The notes: generated from the letters alone by a model not told the origin. DNA of 64,000 nucleotides from SHZL01 sp963708905 (GCA_963708905.1 CAVPUV010000081.1:1-64000); one strand, 5' to 3'; shown: positions 34,842 through 43,117, counted from the stretch's first letter. Program-made: numbers and translations.

Positions 34842-36575
34842 ATGGTCTGGCTCAGCCCGGCAAAAAAGGTGATAAAAAGCATGAGCAAAATCGCGGACTT
34901 CCTGGTCGAAAAAGTATCGCCTTCGAAGCTGGACCCGATTGGCCTCGGCCGAGCCTACTGGAATTTCTGGCGCGGTGTCATGCGCAGCCCCGGCGAACTG
35001 ATGGCACAGAATATTCAACTGGCGGCCAGCCAGCTCAAGCTGCTGAGCTATGGCTTGCAAAAAGCCAGCGGCCGGGATGTGGAAGTTGTTGCGGTGCCCG
35101 AGAAAGGCGACAAGCGCTTCAGGGACCCGGCCTGGAGCGAGCAACTGCTGTTTGACGTGCTCAAGCAAAGCTATCTGCTGACCTCGCAGCACATCATGAA
35201 GCTGATCGCCAGCGGCAACCTGGATAAAAAACAACAGCACAAACTGGATTTTTTCAGCCGGCAAATGGTCGATGCCCTGTCACCAGGCAATTTTGCGCTC
35301 ACCAACCCGGAGGTATTGAAGGCCACCATTGACAGCAAAGGCGGCAATCTGGTCAACGGCATGAAGAACCTGGTCCATGACCTGGTGGAAGGCAAGGGCC
35401 AGCTGAAAATCAGCATGGTCGACAAGAGCAAGTTCGAGGTCGGCAAGAACATCGCCACCACCCCCGGCAAGGTGGTGTTTGAAAACGAATTGATGCAACT
35501 GATCCAGTACTCGCCCAGCACCGACAAGGTGTACAAGCGCCCGCTGGTCATCTACCCGCCCTGGATCAACAAGTTCTATATCCTGGACCTGAGCCCGAAG
35601 AATTCTTTCATCCAGTGGGTTGTGGGCAAGGGTTATACCGTGTTCGTCGTTTCCTGGGTCAATCCGGATAACGCGCTTGCCCACAAGTCTTTTGAAGACT
35701 ATATGAACGACGGCATTTTCGCCGCCCTGGATGCCATAGAAGCCGCCACCGGCGAAAAAGAAGTCAATGCCATTGGCTACTGTATTGGCGGCACCCTGCT
35801 GGCCTGTGCGCTTTCCCAGATGGCCGTTGGCGGCGACAAACGGATTCATTCAGCCACGTTTTTCACCAGCCAGGTGGATTTCAGCGAAGCCGGTGACCTG
35901 ATGGTATTCATCGACGAGAAACAGCTCGACAGCCTGGACCGGCGGATGGCCAGGAAGGGCTATCTGGATGCCAGTGACATGGCATCAACCTTCAATATGC
36001 TGCGGTCCAATGACCTGATCTGGTCTTTTGTGGTCAATAACTACCTGCTCGGCCGCTCCCCTGCAGCTTTTGATCTGCTTTACTGGAACAGTGACTCGAC
36101 GCGCATGCCGGTCAAAATGCACCGCTTCTATCTGCGGGAAATGTATTTGAAGAACAAGCTGGTCGAGCCAGGCGGGATCACGCTCAACGGTATTCCGGTC
36201 GACCTGTCTGCAATAAGGATCCCGATATTCCTGCAGTCCAGCAAGGATGATCACATAGCCCCCTATCCTTCGGTCTATAAGGCGACCCATCATTTCTCCG
36301 GCCCCATCACCTTCATGCTGGCGGGTTCCGGGCATATCGCCGGGGTCATCAATCCGCCCCAGGCGAACAAGTATTACTACTACACCAACCCGGAAGTGCC
36401 CGAGGATGTGGAGGACTGGATTGATTCCGCCGAGCACCACGAAGGGTCCTGGTGGCCCTACTGGCACCAGTGGCTGTATCGGAAATCCGGCCGCAAAGTC
36501 GCAGCGCGGATTCCCGGCGATGGCGCCCTCGGGGTGATCGAAGACGCGCCGGGCCGTTACGTCAAAATGAATTAA
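34842..36575 (+). CDS. phaC: Class I poly(3-hydroxyalkanoate) synthase PhaC
   Basis: Polymerises (R)-3-hydroxyacyl-CoA into storage granules. 577 aa from ATG 34842 (MVWLSPAKK); MSKIADFLV at 34881 is an alternative start. The lipase-like box GYCIGG carries the catalytic Cys (about residue 310), Asp is in SSKDDHIAPYPSV and His in AGSGHIAGVINPP. The N-terminal PhaC_N domain precedes an alpha-beta hydrolase core. Length and single-subunit form fit class I. A family B element begins 4 nt after its stop. Confidence 0.94.
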   Translation: MVWLSPAKKVIKSMSKIADFLVEKVSPSKLDPIGLGRAYWNFWRGVMRSPGELMAQNIQLAASQLKLLSYGLQKASGRDVEVVAVPEKGDKRFRDPAWSEQLLFDVLKQSYLLTSQHIMKLIASGNLDKKQQHKLDFFSRQMVDALSPGNFALTNPEVLKATIDSKGGNLVNGMKNLVHDLVEGKGQLKISMVDKSKFEVGKNIATTPGKVVFENELMQLIQYSPSTDKVYKRPLVIYPPWINKFYILDLSPKNSFIQWVVGKGYTVFVVSWVNPDNALAHKSFEDYMNDGIFAALDAIEAATGEKEVNAIGYCIGGTLLACALSQMAVGGDKRIHSATFFTSQVDFSEAGDLMVFIDEKQLDSLDRRMARKGYLDASDMASTFNMLRSNDLIWSFVVNNYLLGRSPAAFDLLYWNSDSTRMPVKMHRFYLREMYLKNKLVEPGGITLNGIPVDLSAIRIPIFLQSSKDDHIAPYPSVYKATHHFSGPITFMLAGSGHIAGVINPPQANKYYYYTNPEVPEDVEDWIDSAEHHEGSWWPYWHQWLYRKSGRKVAARIPGDGALGVIEDAPGRYVKMN

Positions 36576-36579
36576 AAGT

Positions 36580-36848
36580 TAGTGTCCTGTCTCACATATT
36601 ATTGCGTTTCAGCAAGGCGAGAAGCGGCCAGCTGCCAGGCGCGCGAGCGCGGGACTAGCTGCGCTAATTCAAGCGAGCGCAACACCGCAGATGGCCGCTT
36701 ATCGCCTTGCCCGGAGGGAGCCCCGCATTCGCGCCAATGCGGCGTTGCAGTCCTTGGCAAGGGCCGCGGCCATTGCCTGCGGACTACGCCTTGCCTTGAC
36801 GCGAATGCGAGGCTCTGAAATCGTAATAATATGTGGGACAGGACACTA
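36580..36848. mobile_element. MITE-like element family B, copy 1 (269 bp) between phaC and the reductase
   Basis: Starts TAGTGTCCTGTCTCACATAT and ends in its inverse (24-bp terminal repeat, one mismatch), bounded by TA on both sides. The interior is palindromic and GC-rich. The segment about 36690-36817 closely resembles the inside of the element at 59223-59486: shared blocks include GCAACACCGCAGATGGCCG, GGAGGGAGCCCC, GGCGTTGCA and GGCCATTGCCTGCG, with C/G differences. It fills the gap between two convergent genes, and its last CTA is the stop codon of the reductase on the minus strand. Confidence 0.7.
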
Positions 36849-37607
36849 GAGCCGCATCCCGCCATCGACTTCAAAATTACGCCCGTTGGCGAAATCATTT
36901 TCGATGAGGTACTGGATGGTGTGGGCGATTTCATCCGGTTCGCCAATACGGCCCGCGGGTATCATCGCCTGCAGCTTTTCCAGCGCTTCGGGCTTCATCG
37001 CCCGGACCATTTCAGTGCCAATGAACCCAGGTGAAACCGCGTTGACGCGGATACCATAACGGGCAAATTCCTTGGCCCAGGTGACCGCCATCGCCGCTAC
37101 TCCGGCCTTGGCGGCCGTGTAATTGCTCTGGCCCATGTTGCCGGCCCGGGAAATACTGGAAATGTTGATAATCAGACCACCGTTACCCGCCAGCGCCATT
37201 TGCTCGGCGGCCGCGCGGCCACACAGGAATACGCCCGTCAGGTTGACGTTGATCACCGCATTCCAGTCCTGCAGTGACATCCGCGACTGCCGCTCCCCAT
37301 CCTTGATCTTCAGCATCAGGGCGTCGCGGGTAATACCCGCGTTGTTGACCAACACATCGAGGCCACCGAATTGCTGCCGGATGTCGGCAAACACCTGGTC
37401 TACCTGTTCCTCATTACTCACATCGCAGGGATAAACGCGGCAATCGTCCACCGGCAGTGCCAATTCCGCCTTGAGGTTCTCGATGGTATCGGGTCTGAAA
37501 TCAATCAGGGCCAGGCGGGCGCCCTGCTGCGCCAGCCGGCTGGCCATCGCAGCCCCAAGTCCTCCACCCGCGCCGGTAATGGCGATGATTGCTCGTTCAG
37601 TTTTCAT
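36846..37607 (-). CDS. SDR family 3-oxoacyl-ACP / acetoacetyl-CoA reductase (FabG/PhaB type)
   Basis: A 253-aa short-chain dehydrogenase. TGAGGGLGAAMA is the NAD(P) glycine motif, LVNNAGITRDALMLKI the NNAG block, and catalytic Ser, Tyr and Lys are in ISSISRAGNMGQSNYTAAKAG. ITRDALML and PGFIGTEMVRAM are typical of FabG/PhaB reductases. Next to phaC it probably supplies (R)-3-hydroxybutyryl-CoA, but FabG cannot be excluded from sequence. GGAG lies 6 nt before the ATG. The stop codon is provided by the terminal base pairs of the family B element. Confidence 0.87.
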   Translation of the reverse strand: MKTERAIIAITGAGGGLGAAMASRLAQQGARLALIDFRPDTIENLKAELALPVDDCRVYPCDVSNEEQVDQVFADIRQQFGGLDVLVNNAGITRDALMLKIKDGERQSRMSLQDWNAVINVNLTGVFLCGRAAAEQMALAGNGGLIINISSISRAGNMGQSNYTAAKAGVAAMAVTWAKEFARYGIRVNAVSPGFIGTEMVRAMKPEALEKLQAMIPAGRIGEPDEIAHTIQYLIENDFANGRNFEVDGGMRL

Positions 37608-37626
37608 GGCTTCTCCATTTGAAGTG

Positions 37627-37665
37627 ATTTTTGGTTGAAGTTATTTTGGTTGAAGTTATTTTGGC
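37627..37665. repeat. 15-bp tandem repeat upstream of the reductase gene
   Basis: ATTTTGGTTGAAGTT is repeated two and a half times (first unit with one extra T) in the 84-bp gap between phaR and the reductase. No function is evident; slippage is the simplest origin. Confidence 0.5.
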
Positions 37666-37691
37666 AAAAAATGATTGCGCAAATGGATTTT

Positions 37692-38162
37692 CTATTCGTC
37701 TGACGATTCTTCTTCGTCTGACCTGGACGGGCTCATTGCCGACATGAAAGTCTGTTGCAACTCGCTCATCCATTCTGCATTCTGCCGGGTGAGGTCGCTG
37801 ACCATCTGCGCCGGAGATCGCATGAGTTTTTGCATGCGCTTGCTCAGTTGCGAACGTTGCTGATGCAGCAGGTTGAGCGCCATTTCCAGGTAGCGGGACG
37901 CCAGTTTCTGCATGGGGTGATCGTAAAACCGGATCAGTGCAGTCAGAATGGCCTCATTGAGGATGGGTTGACCCAGGGACTCTTGCTCGGACACCAACTG
38001 CAACAGCACTTCGCGGCTGATGTCCTTCTTGCTGTTGGCATCGACGATCTGGACTGCAATTCCGGAAACGATCAATTTTTTCAGATCGTCCAGAGTGATG
38101 TACTGGCTGATTTGAGTATCATAAAGCCGCCGGTTGGCGTATTTCTTGATGATTCGTGGCAT
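37692..38162 (-). CDS. phaR: Polyhydroxyalkanoate synthesis repressor PhaR
   Basis: DNA- and PHA-binding repressor of phasin genes. 156 aa: IIKKYANRRLYDTQISQYITLDDLKKLI is the PhaR DNA-binding N terminus, and VQIVDANSKKDISREVLLQLV with a second repeat-like region forms the PHA-accumulation regulator domain. The acidic tail is Ser/Asp/Glu-rich. It lies between the phasin and reductase genes, all on the minus strand. TGC-rich inverted repeats upstream of the phasin gene are plausible targets. Confidence 0.94.
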   Translation of the reverse strand: MPRIIKKYANRRLYDTQISQYITLDDLKKLIVSGIAVQIVDANSKKDISREVLLQLVSEQESLGQPILNEAILTALIRFYDHPMQKLASRYLEMALNLLHQQRSQLSKRMQKLMRSPAQMVSDLTRQNAEWMSELQQTFMSAMSPSRSDEEESSDE

Positions 38163-38199
38163 TTGCAGACCTGCGCTACGGTTGGATTTAAAAACATAA

Positions 38200-38231
38200 A
38201 AAACCGGCAGATCAAAAAACCTGCCGGTTTT
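38200..38231 (-). terminator. Rho-independent terminator between phasin and phaR
   Basis: AAAACCGGCAG (38200-38210) pairs with CTGCCGGTTTT (38221-38231) around a 10-nt loop; T-runs follow on either strand. Read on the minus strand it ends the phasin transcript, so phaR is probably transcribed from its own promoter or by readthrough. Confidence 0.8.
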
Positions 38232-38293
38232 AAACTCCAGACTATGCTGAAGGAAGATTCATTGTGCGCCAAACTTCAGCGGAACCTTCAGTA

Positions 38294-38680
38294 TCAAGCT
38301 GCTTTTGCTTTCTTTCCTTTGGCGGCCCTGGACTCACCGGCCGCGGAAGAAACCAGCTCATTGGCGGCGTCGGATACACCGCTTTGCAAATCCACAACGA
38401 CTTCTTTCAATTCATCAGCCCACGTGGTGGTGCGCTTGCCCAGTTCCGTGGCAAGACCCTGCTGGGCGGAAACCATATCGACGAAGGATTCGCCCGCATA
38501 CAGGGCGTCGATACGCTGGCGATTGAGGTCCAGCAGTTCTTCGGCAAAAGAAAGCTGCAAGCGGGCGGCTTTCTCCAAAGAATCGGCAATCTGCAGATGG
38601 GTCTTTTTCGCCGTTTTCAGGAATGGGTTTTCACTGGAAAACAGGACTTCGGGCTTGAACAAGTCATTTAATTGGGTCAT
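38294..38680 (-). CDS. phaP: Phasin family PHA granule protein
   Basis: A 128-aa, mostly helical amphipathic protein. LEKAARLQLSFAEELLDLNRQRID and the VSAQQGLATELGKRTTTWADELKEV stretch match the phasin domain; the tail is Ala/Lys-rich (AAKGKKAKAA). Phasins coat PHA granules and are the usual target of PhaR. It has its own terminator and a TGC-rich operator-like region upstream. Confidence 0.88.
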   Translation of the reverse strand: MTQLNDLFKPEVLFSSENPFLKTAKKTHLQIADSLEKAARLQLSFAEELLDLNRQRIDALYAGESFVDMVSAQQGLATELGKRTTTWADELKEVVVDLQSGVSDAANELVSSAAGESRAAKGKKAKAA

Positions 38681-38737
38681 TTCTCTACTCCGGTGTGTGA
38701 ATTTTCAGGTTGGGAACAGGATACCACGTTGAATGGT

Positions 38738-38826
38738 GCAGTGCAACAATTCAGAAGATATTGTAATTAAATATAAATATGAATTAATATATTGCACTGC
38801 GGGGGGTTTGATGCAGATCAACTGCA
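38738..38826. promoter_or_regulatory. Phasin promoter region with TGC-rich inverted repeats, candidate PhaR operator
   Basis: GCAGTGCAA (38738-38746) and TTGCACTGC (38792-38800) are perfect inverted copies 45 nt apart on either side of a very AT-rich block, and TGCAG-ATCAA-CTGCA (38812-38826) is a further palindrome. PhaR proteins are known to bind TGC-rich sites at phasin promoters, so this is the best regulatory candidate in the cluster. It is untested here. Confidence 0.5.
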
Positions 38827-38931
38827 ATGGAAAATTTTTCTGAATTCAGACTTTTTTTGATCTTGGCCATGTACTCAAAACGCTTTCAGATGGAACATCG
38901 ACAATAGCTGAAAACCCTTTTTGGAGACCCC

Positions 38932-39390
38932 ATGAAAACGATATATTTTTTCAGTTGCATATTTTTGCTTGCCCTGGCCCTGCCTGCCGCCGTGCAGGCA
39001 AAAGTAACCCAGGAACAACTTGCTGAGGCAGATGAGTATTACCAGCAGGGTGAATTCAAAAAGGCCTACAGAATCTATTTAAAGCTGGCAAAAACGGGTG
39101 ACGGTCATTCACAGCACCAGGTTGCACAAATGTTTGCCAGCGGCGAAGGAACAGCAACCGATTTGACGCAAGCCTACGCGTGGTCTGTGCTGGCGACAGA
39201 AGGGGGCGACGAGGATGCGGCGGAGTTTCGAGACACCGTTCTGCAGCGTATTGAAGACAAAGCGGAAGCGCGAGAAGAAGCCGAAGAGCTGAAGAAGAAA
39301 TACGGCAGGCTGGCACTGCAGATGTCGCAGGAGCGTAAGGCCAGAAAGCGTAGATCCAATAGCTGTACCGGCTCACATATACCCTGCTGA
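38932..39390 (+). CDS. Small secreted Sel1-like repeat protein
   Basis: A 152-aa protein. The signal peptide (MKTIYFFSCIFLLALALPAAVQA) is followed by about two Sel1-type helical repeats (ADEYYQQGEFKKAYRIYLKLA, HSQHQVAQMFASGEG, AYAWSVLATEGG). The C-terminal helix is strongly charged (EAREEAEELKKKYG). Sel1 repeats are protein-interaction scaffolds. No partner can be named; it stands alone between phasin and anmK. Confidence 0.78.
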   Translation: MKTIYFFSCIFLLALALPAAVQAKVTQEQLAEADEYYQQGEFKKAYRIYLKLAKTGDGHSQHQVAQMFASGEGTATDLTQAYAWSVLATEGGDEDAAEFRDTVLQRIEDKAEAREEAEELKKKYGRLALQMSQERKARKRRSNSCTGSHIPC

Positions 39391-39424
39391 GCCGGGGCTA
39401 ACCCAATTTGCAATGTCCCCACCG

Positions 39425-40579
39425 CTACTTGGGGTGGTGTGGCCGTGGAAATGGGGCAGCGGGATTAAACACCTCGCCCAACATGACGGGTTTTCGCGCG
39501 CCCGTGATGCAACGCGTATCCTGCTGCCGGCCGGCCAGCCGCTCGCGCGCCAGCCAGGCGAACAGGATGCCCTCCATCCAGTCCGGATCAATGCCACAGC
39601 CGGCCGTGGTGTCGACCGGAATACCTGGCAACAGACGGCTTATCCGCTCCAGCAGGTCGAGGTTATGTGCGCCACCACCACACACCAGCAGTTCATTTGC
39701 CAGGGTGTTCCTGACCGCTGCGGCCACGGAAAAGGCGGTCAACTCGCTGAGCGAGGCCTGAATGTCGCGGACACTGGCTTGCTGCGCGTCTGTGCTGCGT
39801 TTGTCCAGCATGTCCCGCAACCAGAATAGATTGAAGTGCTCGACGCCGGTACTTTTGGGTGGCCGCAAGCTGAAATACGGGTCGGAATACAACAGCTGCA
39901 GCAAGTTGTGGTCGACCTTTCCCCCCGCCGCCCACTGGCCGCTCTCGTCATAGGCGCTGCCTTTATGCTGGCGTATCCATGCATCCATGAGGCAGTTACC
40001 CGGACCTGTGTCGTAGCCAACGGCTGTGCCGGCTGCGTTGATCAGCGAAATATTGGCTATGCCACCCAGGTTGAGGACAGCACGGACTCCGTCCTGCGGC
40101 TTCAGCAGCGCAGCATGCAACAGCGGCGCCAGCGGCGCGCCCTGACCCCCGGCACCCAGGTCCGCCTGACGGAAACAGCCCACGGTGCATATTCCGGTGA
40201 GGTCGGCGATCCGTTGGGGATTTCCCAGCTGGATGCTTTCGGGTTGGTGTTTCACCGGCCGGTGCCAGACCGTCTGGCCGTGTGAACCGATGGCTGTCAC
40301 ATCGCTGGCCGGCATGCCTGCACGATCCAGCAGAGCCCAGGCGGAAAGAGCAAAAAACTCGGCCAGCTGCTGATCCGCCAGCTCCAGTTCGTCATTGTCC
40401 GGACGCCGGCGCCGATTGATCATGCCGTCCAGCAGCGCCGCCAGGTCTGCCGGGTAGGTCACGCACAGTGAGGCAATCAGTTCCGGCTGCTCTGCACCGA
40501 AACGAACAAGCACCGTGTCCACGCCATCACGACTGGTGCCGGACAGCATGCCGAGGTAGAAGTTGGACTCAATGCTCAT
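39425..40579 (-). CDS. anmK: Anhydro-N-acetylmuramic acid kinase AnmK
   Basis: Cell-wall recycling kinase that opens and phosphorylates anhydroMurNAc. 384 aa with the N-terminal GMLSGTSRDGVDTVLVRF, ATP-site blocks AIGSHGQTVWHRP and LNLGGIANISLI, YDTGPGNCLMDAWI with the catalytic Asp, and ELLVCGGGAHN. The stop of the upstream M23 peptidase gene overlaps its start (40576-40579). Together with AmpG and the peptidase this window covers several wall-turnover steps. Confidence 0.95.
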   Translation of the reverse strand: MSIESNFYLGMLSGTSRDGVDTVLVRFGAEQPELIASLCVTYPADLAALLDGMINRRRRPDNDELELADQQLAEFFALSAWALLDRAGMPASDVTAIGSHGQTVWHRPVKHQPESIQLGNPQRIADLTGICTVGCFRQADLGAGGQGAPLAPLLHAALLKPQDGVRAVLNLGGIANISLINAAGTAVGYDTGPGNCLMDAWIRQHKGSAYDESGQWAAGGKVDHNLLQLLYSDPYFSLRPPKSTGVEHFNLFWLRDMLDKRSTDAQQASVRDIQASLSELTAFSVAAAVRNTLANELLVCGGGAHNLDLLERISRLLPGIPVDTTAGCGIDPDWMEGILFAWLARERLAGRQQDTRCITGARKPVMLGEVFNPAAPFPRPHHPK

Positions 40580-41943
40580 TGCCCCTGCGCATACATCGAT
40601 GCCGCCTCCAGGCGGCTGAGCTGGGTCAGCATGGGTCCAGCACGTTGCTGGAAACCGGCGAGCAACGCGCCGGCCAGGGGTTCTGCCTTGGGCAATGGCA
40701 CGGTACGCGGGTTGCGGTGTATCCCGTCGATGACGAATTCATAGTGCAGGTGCGGTCCGGTCGCCAGGCCGGTGGAGCCTACGTAACCGATGGTCTGACC
40801 CTGTTTCACTTTCTGGCCTTTCTGCACTGCCCGCTGGCTGAAGTGCAGGTACTTGGTCACGATGTCGTTGGCGTGCTTGATGAATACGTGGTTGCCATTG
40901 GCGGCTGAATAAGCCGACTGAATGACCGTGCCGTCGCCGGCCGCATAAACCGGCGTGCCCTTGGGCGCGAAGTAGTCAATACCATTGTGCGGCCGGATCC
41001 GTCTGAGCACAGGATGCATGCGACGTGGATTGAAACCGGAGCTGATATAGGAAAAATTCAACGGGGCGCGCAAAAATGCTTTGCGCATATTGCGTCCGTC
41101 CGGCGCGAAGTAATCTGCAACTTCGCCATTGTCATACCAGATCGCCTGGAAGCGTTCACCCTGGTTGATGAAGGTAGCGGCCAGGATATTGCCGTCACGC
41201 AGGAATTCGCCGTCGCGGTATATTTTTTCATACACCAGCAGGAAACGATCGCCTGGGCGGATGTCCAGAACAAAGTCAATGTCCCAGCCAAAAATATTGG
41301 CCAGTTTCATGATCATCTGATCGCTGAGGCCCGCCTCCTTGCCGTCAATGAACAGCGACGAATGCATCACGCCCTGCGTTTCCTCGATTTTGCGCGTCAT
41401 CTGCCGCAGCTGGGTGTCGGCGAACAGGCCATCGCCGACGTGGTTAACCAGCAGGAAGCGATCCTCGCCAAGGGCACAACGCATGGCCAGCAATCCGCCG
41501 TCAGCGTTACGCCGGAATTCAAAAGTGTCCCCGGGACGGATTTTCGTCAGGCCCCTGGTATCGTGGTTGAGTTTGAGGATCCGCTGCAACAGGGAGATGC
41601 TGAAACCCTGCTGCCGGAAAATGGCATCCAGCGTCTGACCGGGTTGAACGGTCACGCTGTCCCATGCATCGGCGTCGATGGAATGAACCTGGTCGCTGTC
41701 TTTGGCAGGTGTGCCTGGCGGGAGCGTCAGCGGCAGTTGCGACAGGTCCAGTTCGATCAATTGGGTATGTGCTGCGCTTGACGGCTCCGGGCCGGTATCG
41801 AACACGGCCCAACTCATGCCGATCACGATCAGGGTGCCGGCAAATAAAGTCAGTCTCTGGCGAGATACCCAGTTGGCCTCAGCGATAATCTGTGGTTCTT
41901 CGATGTCCATTGAGCGTGCGATCTCCAATGCGGCACCGGACAT
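40576..41943 (-). CDS. M23 family murein endopeptidase with OapA/LysM-like N-terminal part
   Basis: A 455-aa envelope peptidase. An N-terminal membrane anchor (RLTLFAGTLIVIGMSWAVF, about residues 30-48) is followed by a LysM/OapA-like region (VTVQPGQTLDAIFRQQGFS), then the catalytic LytM domain: HNGIDYFAPKGTPVYAAGDG (zinc His and Asp) and GPHLHYEFVIDG (HxH). MepM-type enzymes cut DD-crosslinks to allow growth. Its order, peptidase then anmK with tyrS divergent, is common in gammaproteobacteria. Confidence 0.92.
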   Translation of the reverse strand: MSGAALEIARSMDIEEPQIIAEANWVSRQRLTLFAGTLIVIGMSWAVFDTGPEPSSAAHTQLIELDLSQLPLTLPPGTPAKDSDQVHSIDADAWDSVTVQPGQTLDAIFRQQGFSISLLQRILKLNHDTRGLTKIRPGDTFEFRRNADGGLLAMRCALGEDRFLLVNHVGDGLFADTQLRQMTRKIEETQGVMHSSLFIDGKEAGLSDQMIMKLANIFGWDIDFVLDIRPGDRFLLVYEKIYRDGEFLRDGNILAATFINQGERFQAIWYDNGEVADYFAPDGRNMRKAFLRAPLNFSYISSGFNPRRMHPVLRRIRPHNGIDYFAPKGTPVYAAGDGTVIQSAYSAANGNHVFIKHANDIVTKYLHFSQRAVQKGQKVKQGQTIGYVGSTGLATGPHLHYEFVIDGIHRNPRTVPLPKAEPLAGALLAGFQQRAGPMLTQLSRLEAASMYAQGQ

Positions 41944-41994
41944 CGCCAGTAGCGGCCAATCCAGGCCCGCATACAGTATCGATAGCCCTGGGCG

Positions 41995-42017
41995 CGGTCA
42001 AACTTTTCCGCTGCGCG
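41995..42017. repeat. Copy 1 of the tyrS upstream repeat (short)
   Basis: CGGTCAAACTTTTCCGCTGC (continuing GCG) matches the start of the tyrS upstream sequence at 43941, with one mismatch in 23 bases. It lies between the M23 peptidase start and the stop of the first toxin gene and marks the left junction of that cassette. Confidence 0.65.
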
Positions 42018-42028
42018 ATGGTGCGCTC

Positions 42029-42448
42029 TCAGGCAAGTTCGATCAGGCGAAGGGCCTCGGCGGCGACGATGATGCGAATACTCTGATACTCGCGCAGATT
42101 GAGCAGGTCGGCATCGCCGGTAACGATGAGATCAGCCTTGGCGGCCAGGGCGCATGCGAGCACGTGATCGTCGTCGGGGTCGCGGCACACCGGCTGTGGC
42201 AACGGTGGTGGCATGATCACTTCAGCTATTTGCCGCATTTCTGCCAGGGTGCGCTCGCGCGAGGTGTTTGAGCGCACCAGGATCTCGTCGAACTTGGCGC
42301 GGCTGATCACCGCAGCCAGTTCGGCCAACAGAGCCGGGCTGCTGAACATGGTGAGTGTGCCAGCCTGCACATGTTCAATCAGCGTATGCGGTGCTCCGTG
42401 CCACAACAATCCCGACAGCAGCACGTTCGTATCAATGACCACCCGCAC
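42029..42448 (-). CDS. PIN domain toxin (COG1569 type)
   Basis: A 139-aa PIN ribonuclease. Acidic residues are in VVIDTNVLLSGLLW, LAELAAVISR, CRDPDDDHVLACAL and IVTGDADLL, the classic four positions. COG1569-type PIN proteins pair with small antitoxins, as here, where the antitoxin gene overlaps its start by 17 nt. It is enclosed by two copies of the tyrS upstream repeat and so appears to be a cassette inserted next to the M23 peptidase gene. Confidence 0.85.
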   Translation of the reverse strand: MRVVIDTNVLLSGLLWHGAPHTLIEHVQAGTLTMFSSPALLAELAAVISRAKFDEILVRSNTSRERTLAEMRQIAEVIMPPPLPQPVCRDPDDDHVLACALAAKADLIVTGDADLLNLREYQSIRIIVAAEALRLIELA

Positions 42449-42680
42449 GCTGTTTGCGCTCTGTGCGGGTAGCTTTCACTTCCGCGTTGATCTCTTCCAT
42501 GGACATCGGCGGGGTACCGGTGGCGGCCACGCGGTCGGCAATGGATAGCAACCAGTCGGCAGCCTCCTTACGTCGTAGTGCGTCGTTGATCAGCCGCTCC
42601 AGCGCCTGCGACGTCAGCAGCCCGGCATCGCGTGCGGCATGTGCGGTCGCATCTGGCAACTCGATCTGAATCTTGGTCAT
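42432..42680 (-). CDS. Antitoxin partner of the PIN toxin
   Basis: An 82-aa protein, MTKIQIELPDATAHAARDAGLL at the N terminus (ribbon-helix-helix or VapB-like), then TSQALERLINDALRRKEA, with a flexible charged C terminus (SMEEINAEVKATRTERKQ) that would wrap the toxin. A strong GGAGG lies 8 nt before the ATG. It overlaps the PIN toxin gene by 17 nt in the usual antitoxin-first order. Confidence 0.8.
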   Translation of the reverse strand: MTKIQIELPDATAHAARDAGLLTSQALERLINDALRRKEAADWLLSIADRVAATGTPPMSMEEINAEVKATRTERKQRAGGH

Positions 42681-42799
42681 GGCAAAACCTCCTTAAGAAC
42701 CAGCCGCGTCAACTGATGGTCTGCTTTTAGCAGGTGGCGCACGTTTGAAATAAGACCCTCACATGATAACTGAACGCCGCATGAGGCGACAATTCAGTG

Positions 42800-42939
42800 C
42801 GGTCAAACTTATCCGCGTTTGTAAGTCTGGTTTGTAATTACGGCTGGAGCCTGGACCGGTAAACCCCTAACCGAACGTATTGCAGGACAATTCAATGAAC
42901 GATTCAGGCGCGGCTCTCGGCTTACTGGCCCGGGGTACG
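42800..42939 (+). repeat. Copy 2 of the tyrS upstream repeat, including the first 15 codons of tyrS
   Basis: CGGTCAAACTT at 42800, TGGAGCC and GGTAAACCCCTAA further on, then ATG at 42895 and the codons for MNDSGAALGLLARGT reproduce the sequence leading into the real tyrS (43941-44084). The coding part differs at one base (TTA for TTG); the upstream part is more diverged. After codon 15 the similarity stops and unrelated sequence follows. It separates the PIN cassette from the GNAT cassette and is the right and left border of each respectively. Confidence 0.85.
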
Positions 42940-43098
42940 ACCGGGTTCGATGCGGACCGGCTTGCCTCCCTTCACGACGATCAGCGCCGTGTGGGTACGT
43001 AGTGCCGTTTCCCGAGCACGTTGTGCAGCCCGGTGCATTGCCACAAATGAAAGTGGCAATACAGGATCACGCGCTTGTTCGATGTTTGCTGTCTTCAT
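42922..43098 (-). CDS. 58-residue antitoxin-like ORF, third gene of the GNAT cassette
   Basis: ATG 43098, preceded by GGAG, gives MKTANIEQARDPVLPLSFVA..., ending ALIVVKGGKPVRIEPGRTPGQ. A helix rich in Arg and Ala (HRAAQRARETAL) leads to short beta strands; the pattern resembles small antitoxin-like proteins of the RTGTPLxVxRDG kind, but I cannot name a family. It starts 20 nt after the GNAT stop. Its last five or six codons and its stop are antisense to the duplicated tyrS start; the TAA uses the single base that differs from true tyrS. Confidence 0.5.
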   Translation of the reverse strand: MKTANIEQARDPVLPLSFVAMHRAAQRARETALRTHTALIVVKGGKPVRIEPGRTPGQ

Positions 43099-43117
43099 GT
43101 CTTCTCACTCCAGTCAA

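Noticed and set aside
35280..35849. 189-aa minus-strand frame opposite phaC
   Set aside because: Antisense to the conserved PhaC core including its N-terminal domain and the lipase-box region; no start signal or domain.
42895..42957. Short tyrS-like peptide gene from the duplicated start
   Set aside because: Only 15 codons match tyrS and the frame then reads unrelated sequence to a stop; it is a border duplication and not a gene.
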